A stretch of 64,000 bases of DNA, from the NCBI RefSeq assembly GCF_002975205.1, contig NZ_PCOC01000001.1, forward strand, positions 124,001-188,000, written 5' to 3'. The stretch is from Ochrobactrum vermis. GTDB taxonomy: Bacteria > Pseudomonadota > Alphaproteobacteria > Rhizobiales > Rhizobiaceae. Of the stretch, positions 41,539-50,737 are shown piece after piece. The notes below the pieces were generated by a model. That model saw only the letters and a program-made list of their open reading frames with translations, searched no databases and was not told the DNA's origin. The position numbers were made by a program, and so were the translations under genes. Within the stretch, counting starts at the first letter, position 1. Every line of letters begins with the position of its first letter.

Positions 41539-42102
41539 ATGGACGACTTGAAGCAGGAAGACACCGAAGCCATAGGCAACGATCCGACCCTCCTTCTGGT
41601 TGATGACGACAAGCCCTTCCTGCAGCGCCTTGCCCGCGCCATGGAAAGCCGGGGTTTTCAGGTGACGACTGCGGAATCGGTTGAAGAAGGCATTGCCGCC
41701 GCCAAGGCCGCTGCGCCTGCCTATGCGGTCGTGGATATGCGGCTCGGCGATGGCAACGGTCTCGATATCATCGAGGCTATCCGCTCGCGCCGTGCCGACA
41801 CGCGCGCTATCGTTCTTACCGGATACGGCAATATCGCAACCGCTGTGAATGCCGTTAAGCTCGGTGCCATCGACTATCTGTCGAAGCCTGCGGATGCGGA
41901 TGAGGTCTTCGCAGCATTGACCCGCCGTCCTGGTGAAAAGGTTGCACCGCCGGAAAATCCGATGTCTGCCGACCGAGTTCGCTGGGAGCATATCCAGCGC
42001 GTTTATGAAATGTGCGAGCGCAACGTCTCCGAGACGGCACGTCGTCTCAACATGCATCGCCGTACCTTGCAGCGCATCTTGGCAAAACGGGCGCCTCGTT
42101 AA
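41539..42102 (+). CDS. regA: Redox response regulator RegA/PrrA/ActR
   Basis: This 187-residue response regulator has a receiver domain (about 16-128) with acidic pocket VDDD (21-24), phospho-acceptor Asp66 in VVDMRLGDGNG, the T/G switch (VLTGYG) and Lys116. A Pro-containing linker joins it to a Fis-type helix-turn-helix (about 150-182, ending in ETARRLNMHRRTLQRIL), the near-invariant RegA DNA-binding region. AGGAAG precedes the start. A 194-bp gap from the DUF2267 gene suggests its own promoter. Its stop codon abuts repeat copy 4. Confidence 0.95.
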   Translation: MDDLKQEDTEAIGNDPTLLLVDDDKPFLQRLARAMESRGFQVTTAESVEEGIAAAKAAAPAYAVVDMRLGDGNGLDIIEAIRSRRADTRAIVLTGYGNIATAVNAVKLGAIDYLSKPADADEVFAALTRRPGEKVAPPENPMSADRVRWEHIQRVYEMCERNVSETARRLNMHRRTLQRILAKRAPR

Positions 42103-42202
42103 AACGCGTTTCGATCCGATTGAATCAGATCGGCACTCTAACGATTTGTTTTGACGCGCATCTTACCCGAAAACCGTTTCACATTTTTCGGGATGCGCTC
42201 TA
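42100..42202. repeat. Dispersed double-hairpin intergenic repeat, copy 4 (inverted)
   Basis: Relative to copies 1-3 it is reversed. It starts TAAAACGCGTTTCGATCCGA, passes the GATCCGATT/AATCAGATC stem, then CCGAAAACCGTTTCACATTT and ends ATGCGCTCTA. The first three bases are the regA stop codon. Confidence 0.82.
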
Positions 42203-42270
42203 ATACCAAGGCGCTGAGATGCTGACGCATCACGCCTAGAAAAAGTTCAATCGCCACTCGGGCTTAACCA

Positions 42271-42300
42271 AAAACCGATGAGTCATACTCATCGGTTTTT
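42271..42300 (-). terminator. Bidirectional terminator between regA and mmcB
   Basis: A perfect 13-bp stem AAAACCGATGAGT / ACTCATCGGTTTT with a 3-nt loop is flanked by A- and T-runs on both sides. It can terminate mmcB on the minus strand and regA on the plus strand. Confidence 0.92.
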
Positions 42301-42308
42301 GGTATAAA

Positions 42309-42803
42309 TCAATCTATTTCGGTCTCGGGTACATCGAGACCGGCGAGTTCGGCAATCGTCAGGCGAGCAGCGCCTGCTCGCGCAAAGCGCAACATCAGCG
42401 CCTTTCGCGTTGCGCCGGGCAATTTATGCTCTGGCGCATCGCGCAGGATTTCCGCTCCATATCCGTCTGACAGGATGAAGCCGCATTCTTGCGGGAATAT
42501 TTCGCGCGGTACCGCCGGATGGGTGGCGAAGAACAGCCGATCGCAATAAGCGCGATATTCAGGCCATTTGCGGTCCGCCTTCCAGTCCTCGATCGAGGAT
42601 TTGATTTCCACGATCCAGATTTCGCCCTTGCGGCTGACCGCGATCAGGTCGGCGCGCCTGCCGGATGCCAGTGGCAGCTCGGGTAATGCCGCAAGCCCCA
42701 TCTCCAGAAAAAGACGCTGCACCCCACGACGCACCAGCATGGCGTTCTCGGACTGCCGGCCGTCGGAAAGGGGATGAGTCTGATTGGGAATCACAATGGG
42801 CAT
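42309..42803 (-). CDS. mmcB: MmcB family DNA repair protein
   Basis: This 164-residue protein belongs to the alphaproteobacterial MmcB family, first linked to mitomycin C resistance in Caulobacter. The core RRADLIAVSRKGEIWIVEIKSS has the spaced Asp and ExK of a PD-(D/E)XK nuclease-like fold. The ATG at 42803 (MPIVIPNQTHPL) begins the conserved part; longer in-frame forms add an unrelated Cys/Phe-rich segment. It is probably a damage-inducible repair factor acting on DNA, but its biochemical activity is unproven. Confidence 0.88.
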   Translation of the reverse strand: MPIVIPNQTHPLSDGRQSENAMLVRRGVQRLFLEMGLAALPELPLASGRRADLIAVSRKGEIWIVEIKSSIEDWKADRKWPEYRAYCDRLFFATHPAVPREIFPQECGFILSDGYGAEILRDAPEHKLPGATRKALMLRFARAGAARLTIAELAGLDVPETEID

Positions 42804-43039
42804 GGATGCATTTTGTGCGTGGTTTCGGATCGAAACAATCGGAAAGCAGGTGCAAGCCGCACGAAAATTGCGGCAAAAAGGCGAAACATGGCTAAAAAAT
42901 GTCATTATCAAGGAATTTTCAATTTACGGTTAACGCCTGGTTAACAATACTACCCCATCTTCAACAAGAACGAGCGATTCGCTTCTATCTTCGACCCTTC
43001 GTGGTCCCATTGACGGAATGAACCAATCTGGGGGAATGC

Positions 43040-43660
43040 ATGAATTCTCGCGTCCTAAAATTGACGACGGCTCTCTTTCTGGCAGGTGCCTTGGCAGGCT
43101 GCTCGACTGTAGGCGGCACTTTCTATACGGCATCCTATTCTTCGGTCACGGACGCCGGTTATGTCGTTCCGGCCATCCCAAGCACGAAGATCCCGGCGCA
43201 ATATCGCCGCCAGATCGTCAAATATCCGACTGATGAGGCCCCTGGCACGATCATCGTCGATACGCGGGAAAAATTCCTTTATCTTGTCATGCCTGAGGGC
43301 AAGGCCATGCGTTACGGCATCGGCGTCGGTCGCGAAGGTTTCGAATGGTCCGGTTCGGCGCGCGTCGCCATGAAGCGGGAATGGCCGACCTGGACGCCGC
43401 CGTCTGCGATGATCAAGCGCCAGCCGGAACTGGCAAAATATCGCAACGGCATGGATCCCGGCCTGCGCAATCCGCTCGGCGCGCGTGCCCTTTATCTGTA
43501 CAACAAGGGCGGCGATACGGGCTATCGTCTGCACGGAACGCCGGAATGGTGGTCCATCGGCAAGGCCATGTCTTCCGGTTGCATCCGCCTCATGAATCAG
43601 GACATCATGGATCTCTACGACCGCACCGAACAGGGTGCGAAGGTCGTTGTGAAACAATAA
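43040..43660 (+). CDS. L,D-transpeptidase (YkuD) lipoprotein
   Basis: This 206-residue predicted lipoprotein has lipobox LAGC at 18-21, so it is processed by LspA. The YkuD catalytic domain ends in HGTPEWWS and MSSGCIRLMN, the HxxG/SxGC(I/V)R motif with the nucleophilic Cys. Such enzymes make 3-3 peptidoglycan cross-links or, in Brucella and relatives, attach outer-membrane proteins to peptidoglycan. Which of the two applies is not shown by the sequence. A GGGGGA site precedes the ATG at 43040, followed by a strong terminator. Confidence 0.93.
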   Translation: MNSRVLKLTTALFLAGALAGCSTVGGTFYTASYSSVTDAGYVVPAIPSTKIPAQYRRQIVKYPTDEAPGTIIVDTREKFLYLVMPEGKAMRYGIGVGREGFEWSGSARVAMKREWPTWTPPSAMIKRQPELAKYRNGMDPGLRNPLGARALYLYNKGGDTGYRLHGTPEWWSIGKAMSSGCIRLMNQDIMDLYDRTEQGAKVVVKQ

Positions 43661-43680
43661 GTCCAGACGATAACAGACGT

Positions 43681-43709
43681 GAAAAAGGCCGCTTTGAGCG
43701 GCCTTTTTC
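43681..43709 (+). terminator. Bidirectional terminator between the L,D-transpeptidase and Nfu genes
   Basis: A perfect 13-bp stem GAAAAAGGCCGCT / AGCGGCCTTTTTC with a TTG loop and T-runs on both strands lies between the convergent stops at 43660 and 43728. Confidence 0.93.
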
Positions 43710-43727
43710 ATTGCAACTTTAATCAGG

Positions 43728-44300
43728 TCAGATCTGTTCGACCTGCTGCACTTCCGGCACGAAATGGCGCAGAAGGTTCTGAATGCCGTGCTTCAATGTT
43801 GCCGTCGATGATGGGCAGCCGGAGCAGGCGCCCTTCATATGCAGGAACACGGTGCCGTTTTCGAAGCCGCGGAAGGTGATATCGCCACCATCCTGCGCAA
43901 CAGCTGGACGAACACGGGTCTCGATCAGCTCTTTGATGATTTCGACGGTTTCGGTATCGGCCTCATCGAAGAACTCTTCTTCGCCATGCGCGGCAGCGGC
44001 GTCGACATTGCCGTTGCTTGCCATTGCAGGGGCGCCCGACATGAAATGTTCCATGATGGTGCCGAGGATGGCCGGCTTCAGATGCTGCCACTCACCGTCT
44101 TCCTTGGTGACAGTGATGAAGTCGTAGCCGAAGAAAACACCGGTCACGCCCGGAACCGAAAAGAGCTTGGCTGCGAGCGGTGATGTGTTGCCAGCGGTGG
44201 AGGCGTCGCGGAAATCGGCGGTGCCTTCCGACATAACGACCTTGCCGGGAAGAAACTTCAGGGTCGCCGGGTTGGGCGTGGTTTCAGTCTGGATGAACAT
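43728..44300 (-). CDS. NifU-type (Nfu) iron-sulfur cluster scaffold/carrier protein
   Basis: This 190-residue protein has an Nfu N-terminal domain (MFIQTETTPNPATLKFLPG) and a C-terminal NifU domain (about 110-190). The cluster-binding Cys pair is in GACSGCPSS. It carries [4Fe-4S] clusters to target apoproteins. The ATG at 44300 matches the conserved start; an upstream in-frame start adds 21 unrelated residues. It is on the same strand as the universal stress protein gene 110 bp upstream. Confidence 0.93.
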   Translation of the reverse strand: MFIQTETTPNPATLKFLPGKVVMSEGTADFRDASTAGNTSPLAAKLFSVPGVTGVFFGYDFITVTKEDGEWQHLKPAILGTIMEHFMSGAPAMASNGNVDAAAAHGEEEFFDEADTETVEIIKELIETRVRPAVAQDGGDITFRGFENGTVFLHMKGACSGCPSSTATLKHGIQNLLRHFVPEVQQVEQI

Positions 44301-44410
44301 GCCAGTTGTCCCGCTTTCAGATTTTGGAACGATTCTCGTAAGCGCAGATCCATATGGACGCAAGTACTGTCCTGATCCTGCGTGTATCAGTTGTCATCAA
44401 TATAGGGTGA

Positions 44411-44899
44411 TTAGGTCACCGCATCAATGTCATCGTCGCTCATACCTGCCGGAATGACGGTAACCGGGATTGGGAACTGGGAACGGCCGGCAAGCGATTG
44501 CACGAGAGGGCCCGGTCCTTCCTTGCCAGAACCAGCAGCGAGAACCAGAATGGCGATGTCCTGATCTTCCTCGATGAGACACATGAGCTCTTCGGCGGTT
44601 TCGCCTTCACGGATGCTGATTTCCGGCTCAATCCCTTGATCCGCACGCACGGTTGCCGCGAATTTTTCAAGCGCTGCGCGGGCACGATCCTGTGCTTCGG
44701 AACGCATGATTTCGCCGACGCCCAGAATTTGCTGGAAATCGGAGTCATCGATCACGAAGAGCAGGATGAGCGAGCCGCCGGTGTTTTTTGCACGGCGCGC
44801 GGCATAGGCAACAGCACGCCCGCATTCGGGCGTCTCGTCGATGACAGCAAGAAACTTGCGGCGGTGACCGGCTTCCCGGCTAAGTCGTTTTGATACCAT
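44411..44899 (-). CDS. Universal stress protein (UspA-like)
   Basis: This 162-residue single-domain Usp protein has the opening RKFLAVIDETPECGRAVAYAARRA and the C-terminal ILVLAAGSGKEG...SQFPIPVTVIP. This end resembles the ATP-binding G-x2-G-x9-G(S/T) region, although the glycine spacing is not classical. The function is stress-related and unspecified. It stands between trpS and the Nfu gene on the same strand, 131 bp after trpS. Confidence 0.85.
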   Translation of the reverse strand: MVSKRLSREAGHRRKFLAVIDETPECGRAVAYAARRAKNTGGSLILLFVIDDSDFQQILGVGEIMRSEAQDRARAALEKFAATVRADQGIEPEISIREGETAEELMCLIEEDQDIAILVLAAGSGKEGPGPLVQSLAGRSQFPIPVTVIPAGMSDDDIDAVT

Positions 44900-45030
44900 G
44901 GCCGCAATTTGCCATCGGGATTGATCGTCTGCAAGCTGACATTTGATGGATGCTTGAGGATCGAACGCTGATTTTCAAATGAAGACGGACGGCAGCAAAA
45001 ATACCGCCGCCCGTTTGATAAATAAGAAAT

Positions 45031-46098
45031 TTAGTTCTGCAGCCAGCCGACGATATCGCGAACATGACGCATGGTCTGTTCTGCAATCACACCAGCCCGT
45101 TCGCCGCCATCGCGCAGAACGCTGTCGATATGGGCCGGATCGGCAACCAGTCGGCGCATCTCGTGGGTGATCGGCGAAAGCTTCGCCACCGCCAGATCGG
45201 CCAGTGCCGCCTTGAATTCGGAGAACTGGCGCCCGCCAAATTCCTTCAGCACCTCTTCCTTCGATTGAGAGGAAAGTGCTGCATAGATGCCAACCAGATT
45301 TTCCGCTTCCGGGCGACCGGCGAGACCGTCAAGCTCTGTAGGCAGGCCGTCCGAGTCGGTCTTTGCCTTGCGGATCTTCTTGGTGATGGTGTCTTCGTCA
45401 TCGATCAGATTGATGCGTGACAGATCGGACGGATCGGACTTCGACATTTTCTTGGTGCCGTCGCGCAACGACATGATGCGCATGGCAGGGCCAGAAATAA
45501 CCGGCTCGGTGAGCGGGAAGAACCCCGATACATGCTCGTCACCCACCTGCATATCCACACCGATTCCCAGCGAGGCGATACGGTCGGAATAGTCATTGTT
45601 GAATTTCTGCGCAATGTCGCGGGTCAATTCCAGATGCTGCTTCTGGTCTTCGCCAACCGGCACGGCGGTGGCGCGATACAGCAGAATGTCGGCAGCCATC
45701 AGGCTTGGATAGGCGAACAGGCCGAGCGAAGCATTTTCGCGGTCCTTGCCTGCCTTGTCCTTGAACTGGGTCATGCGGCTCATCCAGCCGATGCGCGCAA
45801 TGCAGTTGAACACCCATGCAAGCTCCGCATGCTGCATGACGCGGCTCTGGTTGAAAACGATGCTCTTCTTCGGATCAACACCGGCGGCGAGATAAGCAGC
45901 CGTCACTTCCCGGGTCGAGTTTGTCAAATCAACCGGATCGGGCGAGATGGTCAGCGCATGCATATCGACGACACAATAAATGCAGTCGTTGGTATTCTGC
46001 ATGTCCACCCACCGCTTGATCGCACCCAGATAGTTACCGAGGTGAAGATTTCCGGTCGGTTGTGCGCCGGAGAAGACAAGCGGTTTGAACGTGCTCAT
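45031..46098 (-). CDS. trpS: Tryptophanyl-tRNA synthetase
   Basis: This 355-residue class I synthetase charges tRNA-Trp. The HIGH-like motif is [13 protein letters not shown] near the N-terminus, and the KMSKS loop is intact ([13 protein letters not shown]). The VDMHALT and [15 protein letters not shown] segments bind ATP and tryptophan. The length and motifs are those of the standard bacterial enzyme. It lies 95 bp downstream of murJ on the same strand. Confidence 0.97.
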   Translation of the reverse strand: MSTFKPLVFSGAQPTGNLHLGNYLGAIKRWVDMQNTNDCIYCVVDMHALTISPDPVDLTNSTREVTAAYLAAGVDPKKSIVFNQSRVMQHAELAWVFNCIARIGWMSRMTQFKDKAGKDRENASLGLFAYPSLMAADILLYRATAVPVGEDQKQHLELTRDIAQKFNNDYSDRIASLGIGVDMQVGDEHVSGFFPLTEPVISGPAMRIMSLRDGTKKMSKSDPSDLSRINLIDDEDTITKKIRKAKTDSDGLPTELDGLAGRPEAENLVGIYAALSSQSKEEVLKEFGGRQFSEFKAALADLAVAKLSPITHEMRRLVADPAHIDSVLRDGGERAGVIAEQTMRHVRDIVGWLQN

Positions 46099-46117
46099 AG
46101 CTGTTTCCTAAAATGAA

Positions 46118-46140
46118 CCCCTGCCGGTGGAGAGCAGGGG
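46118..46140 (-). terminator. Possible terminator after murJ
   Basis: CCCCTGC / GCAGGGG forms a 7-bp stem with a 9-nt loop between murJ and trpS, followed by TTCATTTT on the minus strand. The T-run is broken, so activity is uncertain. Confidence 0.45.
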
Positions 46141-46193
46141 GCTTTGACGATGTGGCGTGTTTTCGCAGAGACGCAAAGGTGTTTCAAGGACAA

Positions 46194-47783
46194 TTATGCG
46201 TCATTGTCGGGCTGTTTCTTGGCTGCGCCGCGTTTGACATTGCGGCGGATCATACCGGTATTTGCGCCACCGAGAGCGAAAGCGAGGCCGAAATAGACGA
46301 TCATCGCTGCAATCACCATGGCACAAACGGTTCCCGCCCGCGTGACCAGCGGCGCTGCAGAGGAAAGCTCGTAGGCAAAATAGCCGATGGCATAATGGAT
46401 ACCGAATGCCATGACGCCTGCGGCGATCAACAGGCGCGGAATACGGGTGAGCAGCGGAATATCCCGCCCCCAGTGGCCGCGCTTCACCAGCATGGCGAAC
46501 AGGAGGATAGCATTGACCCAGCCAGCCACGATTTCGGCAGTGGCGATGCCGGCCGGGCCGAGGCGCGGGAAAAGTGTGAGGGCGAGCGTGACGTTTACCG
46601 CAACGGAAATCGCGGCGAAGATCATCGGCGTGCGCGTGTCTTCGCGGGCGAAGAAGCCGGGAATAAACGCCTTGATCAGCACGAAAGCGGGCAGGCCGAG
46701 GCCATAGATCGCAAGAATGTTGGAGACGACGAGCGTGGAATCCGGGCTGAACTTGCCGCGCTCGAACAACAGCCGGACGATGGGTTCCGACATGACCAGA
46801 AGCGCGGCAGCGGCTGGCAGGGTCAGAAACAATGTGAACTCGACCGAGCGGTTTTGCAGGTTCGAGGCTTCCTTCATGTGACCGCCGCGCAGAGCGCGTG
46901 ACAGCTCAGGCAGAAGCACGGTGGCAACCGCGATGCCGACGACGCCGAGCGGAAGCTGATAGATGCGATCCGCATAGACCAGCGATGAAACAGCGCCTTC
47001 CATGCCCGATGCGATATTGGTGTTGATGAGCAGATTAATCTGCGTGATGCCGCCGGTGATCGCTGCGGGAAGCGCCAGCACCAGCAGTCGTTTGACATTT
47101 GATGTCAGGCGCGGACGACGGAAGCCGATCTTGATGCCAGCATTGCGCACGGCAAGCCAGACAATAGCAAGTTGCACCAGACCTGCAGCCATGACACCCC
47201 AGGAAAGGCCGTAGCCAACCGAAAGCGCGTCATAGCCGCGCCACCAGGCAACGGCCAGCACCCCGATCAGGATGATGTTGAGGAAGACCGGCGCAATCGC
47301 CGCCGCAAAATAGCGATGCAGCGAATTGAGCATGCCACCCATCATCGCTGCCAGCGACATGCAGGCGAGATAGGGGAACATGATGACGGCGAGACGGACC
47401 GTATTGTCGAATTTTACCGGATCGTCGGTGAAACCCGGCGCGATCACCGTCCGCACGATGAAGGGCATCGAAAGTTCCATCACGATGGTCAGGAACAGAA
47501 GCACGGTAAAGAGCACGCCAAAGACTTCTTCGGAAAAACGGCGGGCGCCGTCCATACCGTTCTTCTCGATTTCCTTGGCAAAGAGCGGCACGAAGGCGGA
47601 ATTGAAAGCGCCTTCGGCAAAGAGCCTGCGAAATGTGTTCGGGAAACGGAACGCGGCATTGAAGGCATCGGCTACCGGACCGGTGCCGAGCGCTGCCGCC
47701 ATGAACATCTCGCGCGTGAATCCGAAAATGCGGCTCATCAGCGTTCCGGACGCGACCGTGGCGAACTTTTTGACCAAACTCAT
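46194..47783 (-). CDS. murJ: Lipid II flippase MurJ (MviN)
   Basis: This 529-residue polytopic protein of the MOP superfamily has 14 or so hydrophobic segments and moves lipid II across the inner membrane. The N-terminal signature MSRIFGFTREMFMAAALGTG...DAFNAAFRFPN and RRLFAEGAFNSAFVPLF are characteristic. The ATG at 47783 begins this conserved region; a longer frame overlaps the end of glnD and is rejected. It lies 13 bp after glnD, a linkage common in alphaproteobacteria, so the two are likely co-transcribed. Confidence 0.95.
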   Translation of the reverse strand: MSLVKKFATVASGTLMSRIFGFTREMFMAAALGTGPVADAFNAAFRFPNTFRRLFAEGAFNSAFVPLFAKEIEKNGMDGARRFSEEVFGVLFTVLLFLTIVMELSMPFIVRTVIAPGFTDDPVKFDNTVRLAVIMFPYLACMSLAAMMGGMLNSLHRYFAAAIAPVFLNIILIGVLAVAWWRGYDALSVGYGLSWGVMAAGLVQLAIVWLAVRNAGIKIGFRRPRLTSNVKRLLVLALPAAITGGITQINLLINTNIASGMEGAVSSLVYADRIYQLPLGVVGIAVATVLLPELSRALRGGHMKEASNLQNRSVEFTLFLTLPAAAALLVMSEPIVRLLFERGKFSPDSTLVVSNILAIYGLGLPAFVLIKAFIPGFFAREDTRTPMIFAAISVAVNVTLALTLFPRLGPAGIATAEIVAGWVNAILLFAMLVKRGHWGRDIPLLTRIPRLLIAAGVMAFGIHYAIGYFAYELSSAAPLVTRAGTVCAMVIAAMIVYFGLAFALGGANTGMIRRNVKRGAAKKQPDNDA

Positions 47784-47796
47784 ATGACTGAAAAAC

Positions 47797-50601
47797 CTAT
47801 GCTGCGGCCTGCGACGAGCGACCGTTTGTCTTGCTGCCATTGTCCCCGCTGAGAACACCAAGCAGCTTGCGCCTGATATTGCCCTGGCGGGTGGCGTTTG
47901 AAATCTTGTGACCCACAAGGTCAGTCACATAAAAACTGTCGATCACCTTCTCGCCGAAAGTGGTGATGTGGGCTGAAGCAATATCCAGTGAAAGGTCGGA
48001 AATAAGGCCGGTCAGTTCTGAAAGCAGGCCGGGCCTGTCCAGACCTTCGACTTCGATGACGGTGAACTTGTTGGAGAGCGTGTTGTTGATCTCGACGCGC
48101 GGCTCCAGCTTGAAAGCCTTGGCGGCTCTCTTCGGCTTGGTGCGTTTGGCCAGTACGTCGGGCAGATGGGCCTTGCCGGACAGAACATCCTCGATGACCT
48201 TGCCGACGCGTTCGGCACGGCGGCGTTCGTCATCGTCAGTGTCGAACTCGCGGCTGATGAGAATGGTGTCCAGTGCGCGCCCGTCACCGGTGGTGAAAAT
48301 CTGCGCGTCGACAATGTTGCCGCCTGCCGCCGCGCAGGCACCGGTGATGATCGACAACAGGCGCGGATGATCAGGTGCCAGAACGGTGATTTCCGTGACC
48401 GCCTCGAAAGTATGCGGTTTGGCCATGGTGGCCAGTGCCCGCTCGTTGCGATCAGCTTCGCGAATGAAATGGGCGTGCCTGACCTGATCCTCAAGGCTGA
48501 CCGTCAGGAAATAGTTGGTGTAATGAAGGGCAAGATAGGCATCGCGCTTATCCTTCGGCCAATCGGAAAGCCGTTCCGCCAGTGCCTCCCGCGCCTGATG
48601 ATCGCGGTCTGCGCGGGACAATTCCGAAAAACCGCCGGTCAGGACCAGCTCGGTTTCGTAGAAGAGTGTGCGCAGAAGCTGGCCTTTCCAGCCATTCCAT
48701 ACGCCGGGGCCAACCGCCTTGATGTCGCAGACGGTCAAGATCAGAAGAAGCTTCAGGCGCTCCATGGTCTGCACGGTGTCGGCGAAGTCGATGATGGTTT
48801 TGCGATCATTGAGATCGCGCGACTGCGCCACCATGCTCATGGTCAGATGTTCGCGCACAAGCCATTCGACGGTTTCCGTTTCGGCAGGGGTAAGGCCGAA
48901 CCGTGGTCCAAGCCTGCGGGCAATGCGCGCACCGGCGATCGAGTGATCGTCCGGGCGCCCCTTGGCGATGTCATGCAGGAGCAGCGCCACATAAAGCAGG
49001 TTGCGGTCCCGCTTGATCGTGGTGATCAGGTGGTTTGAAAGTGGATGTTCGTTTTCCAATTCGCCATGCTCGATTTCCGAAAGTACGGCGATGCAGCGCA
49101 ACAGATGCTCGTCCACCGTATAATGGTGATACATGTTGAACTGCATCATGGCGACGATCTTGCCGAAATCCGGAATGAACTTTCCAAGCACGCCGGATTC
49201 GTTCATGCGGCGCAGAATGAGTTCGGGGTTGCGCGGCGAAGTGAGAATTTCGAGGAAAAGCCTGTTGGCTTCGGAATTTTCACGCAGATCAGCATTGATG
49301 AGCTTCAGCGAGCGGGTCAGGCTCTGCATGGCTTCGGGATGAAATTCCAGCCCGTGCTTGTCGGCCAGATGGAAGAGGCGAATGATATTGACCGGATCTT
49401 CCTTGAAAACCTGCGGTCGTGCGATGTTGATGCGGTGATTTTCCGAAACGAAATCACCGTCTGCGGAAAGCTTGCGCTTGCGCCGCGAGAAGGTGAGGAA
49501 GATGCGGTTGAAGCCCGGCACATGCTTGGCCTGTTGTTCTTCCAGTGCCGCACTGATGATACGGGTGAGGTCGCCAACATCCTTTGCCACGAGGAAGTAA
49601 TGCTTCATGAAGCGTTCGACGTAGTTCTGGCCGGGATGCGCTGTATAGCCGAGACGTTCGGCAATTTCAGGCTGGATGTCGAAGGAAAGGCGTTCTTCCG
49701 CCTTCAGCGTCGCAAAGTGCATGTGGCACCGCACGGCCCAGAGAAAATCCTCAGCCTTGTTGAACAGCTTCAGCTCGGCACGCGACAGAACACCAAGCTT
49801 GACCAGCTCTTCCTTCGTTTTGACGCGATAGAAGTATTTGGTGATCCAGAACAGCGTATGCAGGTCGCGTTGCCCACCCTTGCCTTCCTTGACGTTCGGC
49901 TCGACCAGATAGCGGGTTTCGCCTGCCTTTCGGTGACGCTGGTCGCGTTCGGCAAGCTTGGCCTGAATGAATTCCGGGCCAGTATCCTTGACGATTTCCT
50001 CTTCAAAGCGGGTGATAAGTGTTTTGAAGAGCTCGCGATTGCCGGTGAGAAATCGCGCATCGAGAACCGCCGTGCGGATCGTCATGTCCTCGCGCGCCAG
50101 ACGAATGCATTCATCGATATTGCGCGTGGAATGGCCGACTTTCAGCCCCATGTCCCACTGCATGTAGAGCATATACTCGACGACCTGCTCGCCCCAGGGG
50201 GTCTGCTTGTAAGGTAGCAGAAACAGAAGATCGATATCCGACCCCGGCGCCAGTCCGCCGCGCCCATATCCGCCGACAGCGATGATGGCCATATTCTCGG
50301 CCTTCGACGGATTGACCATCGGATAGGCTTTGGTGGTGGCGAATTCGAACAGCGCCTCGATCAGCGTGTCCATGAGAAAGGAAAGGCGTTTGGCGCATAG
50401 CGTGCCGCCGCCATCCTTCATTAGCAAGCCTTCTGCATTGGCGCGACCGCGCACCAGCGCGTCCTTCAGAGCCTGAAGCACCACTTTGCGCACGGTAGAA
50501 CTGGTGTAGCTTTCGTCCGTGGAATCCGCCAGTTCGTTGAGCTTGCGGCGCAGCGTCTCGGGATTGACGATCTCTTCCAGCTTAAGGTCGTGTGCGCTCA
50601 T
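47797..50601 (-). CDS. glnD: [Protein-PII] uridylyltransferase/uridylyl-removing enzyme
   Basis: This 934-residue nitrogen sensor modifies PII proteins in response to glutamine. The nucleotidyltransferase motif [18 protein letters not shown] is near 110-127 with Asp122 and Asp124. An HD hydrolase domain has [14 protein letters not shown] (about 545). Two C-terminal ACT domains bind glutamine (about 715-800 and 840-915). All catalytic motifs are intact. murJ follows 13 bp downstream. Confidence 0.96.
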   Translation of the reverse strand: MSAHDLKLEEIVNPETLRRKLNELADSTDESYTSSTVRKVVLQALKDALVRGRANAEGLLMKDGGGTLCAKRLSFLMDTLIEALFEFATTKAYPMVNPSKAENMAIIAVGGYGRGGLAPGSDIDLLFLLPYKQTPWGEQVVEYMLYMQWDMGLKVGHSTRNIDECIRLAREDMTIRTAVLDARFLTGNRELFKTLITRFEEEIVKDTGPEFIQAKLAERDQRHRKAGETRYLVEPNVKEGKGGQRDLHTLFWITKYFYRVKTKEELVKLGVLSRAELKLFNKAEDFLWAVRCHMHFATLKAEERLSFDIQPEIAERLGYTAHPGQNYVERFMKHYFLVAKDVGDLTRIISAALEEQQAKHVPGFNRIFLTFSRRKRKLSADGDFVSENHRINIARPQVFKEDPVNIIRLFHLADKHGLEFHPEAMQSLTRSLKLINADLRENSEANRLFLEILTSPRNPELILRRMNESGVLGKFIPDFGKIVAMMQFNMYHHYTVDEHLLRCIAVLSEIEHGELENEHPLSNHLITTIKRDRNLLYVALLLHDIAKGRPDDHSIAGARIARRLGPRFGLTPAETETVEWLVREHLTMSMVAQSRDLNDRKTIIDFADTVQTMERLKLLLILTVCDIKAVGPGVWNGWKGQLLRTLFYETELVLTGGFSELSRADRDHQAREALAERLSDWPKDKRDAYLALHYTNYFLTVSLEDQVRHAHFIREADRNERALATMAKPHTFEAVTEITVLAPDHPRLLSIITGACAAAGGNIVDAQIFTTGDGRALDTILISREFDTDDDERRRAERVGKVIEDVLSGKAHLPDVLAKRTKPKRAAKAFKLEPRVEINNTLSNKFTVIEVEGLDRPGLLSELTGLISDLSLDIASAHITTFGEKVIDSFYVTDLVGHKISNATRQGNIRRKLLGVLSGDNGSKTNGRSSQAAA

Positions 50602-50689
50602 GCGGCATGTAGATCCGGTTTGCGGAGAAAGGATAGTGGACGGTGGTCACTATCCTATAGCCGCTTTTATGGATGATGAATATCCAAAA

Positions 50690-50715
50690 GCAAAGGCCGG
50701 GTTTCCCCGGCCTGT
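50690..50715 (-). terminator. Terminator of maeB
   Basis: GGCCGGG / CCCGGCC with a short loop lies about 25 bp past the malic enzyme stop and is followed by TTTGCTTTT on the minus strand. Confidence 0.82.
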
Positions 50716-50737
50716 TTCACTATTATTCGCTGATTTT

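Noticed and set aside
47784..47918. Upstream N-terminal extension of murJ
   Set aside because: It would overlap glnD by over 120 bases and adds residues unlike MurJ; the ATG at 47783 fits the family start.
49045..50217. 390-codon plus-strand frame opposite glnD
   Set aside because: glnD on the minus strand has intact nucleotidyltransferase, HD and ACT motifs; the other frame is a mirror ORF.
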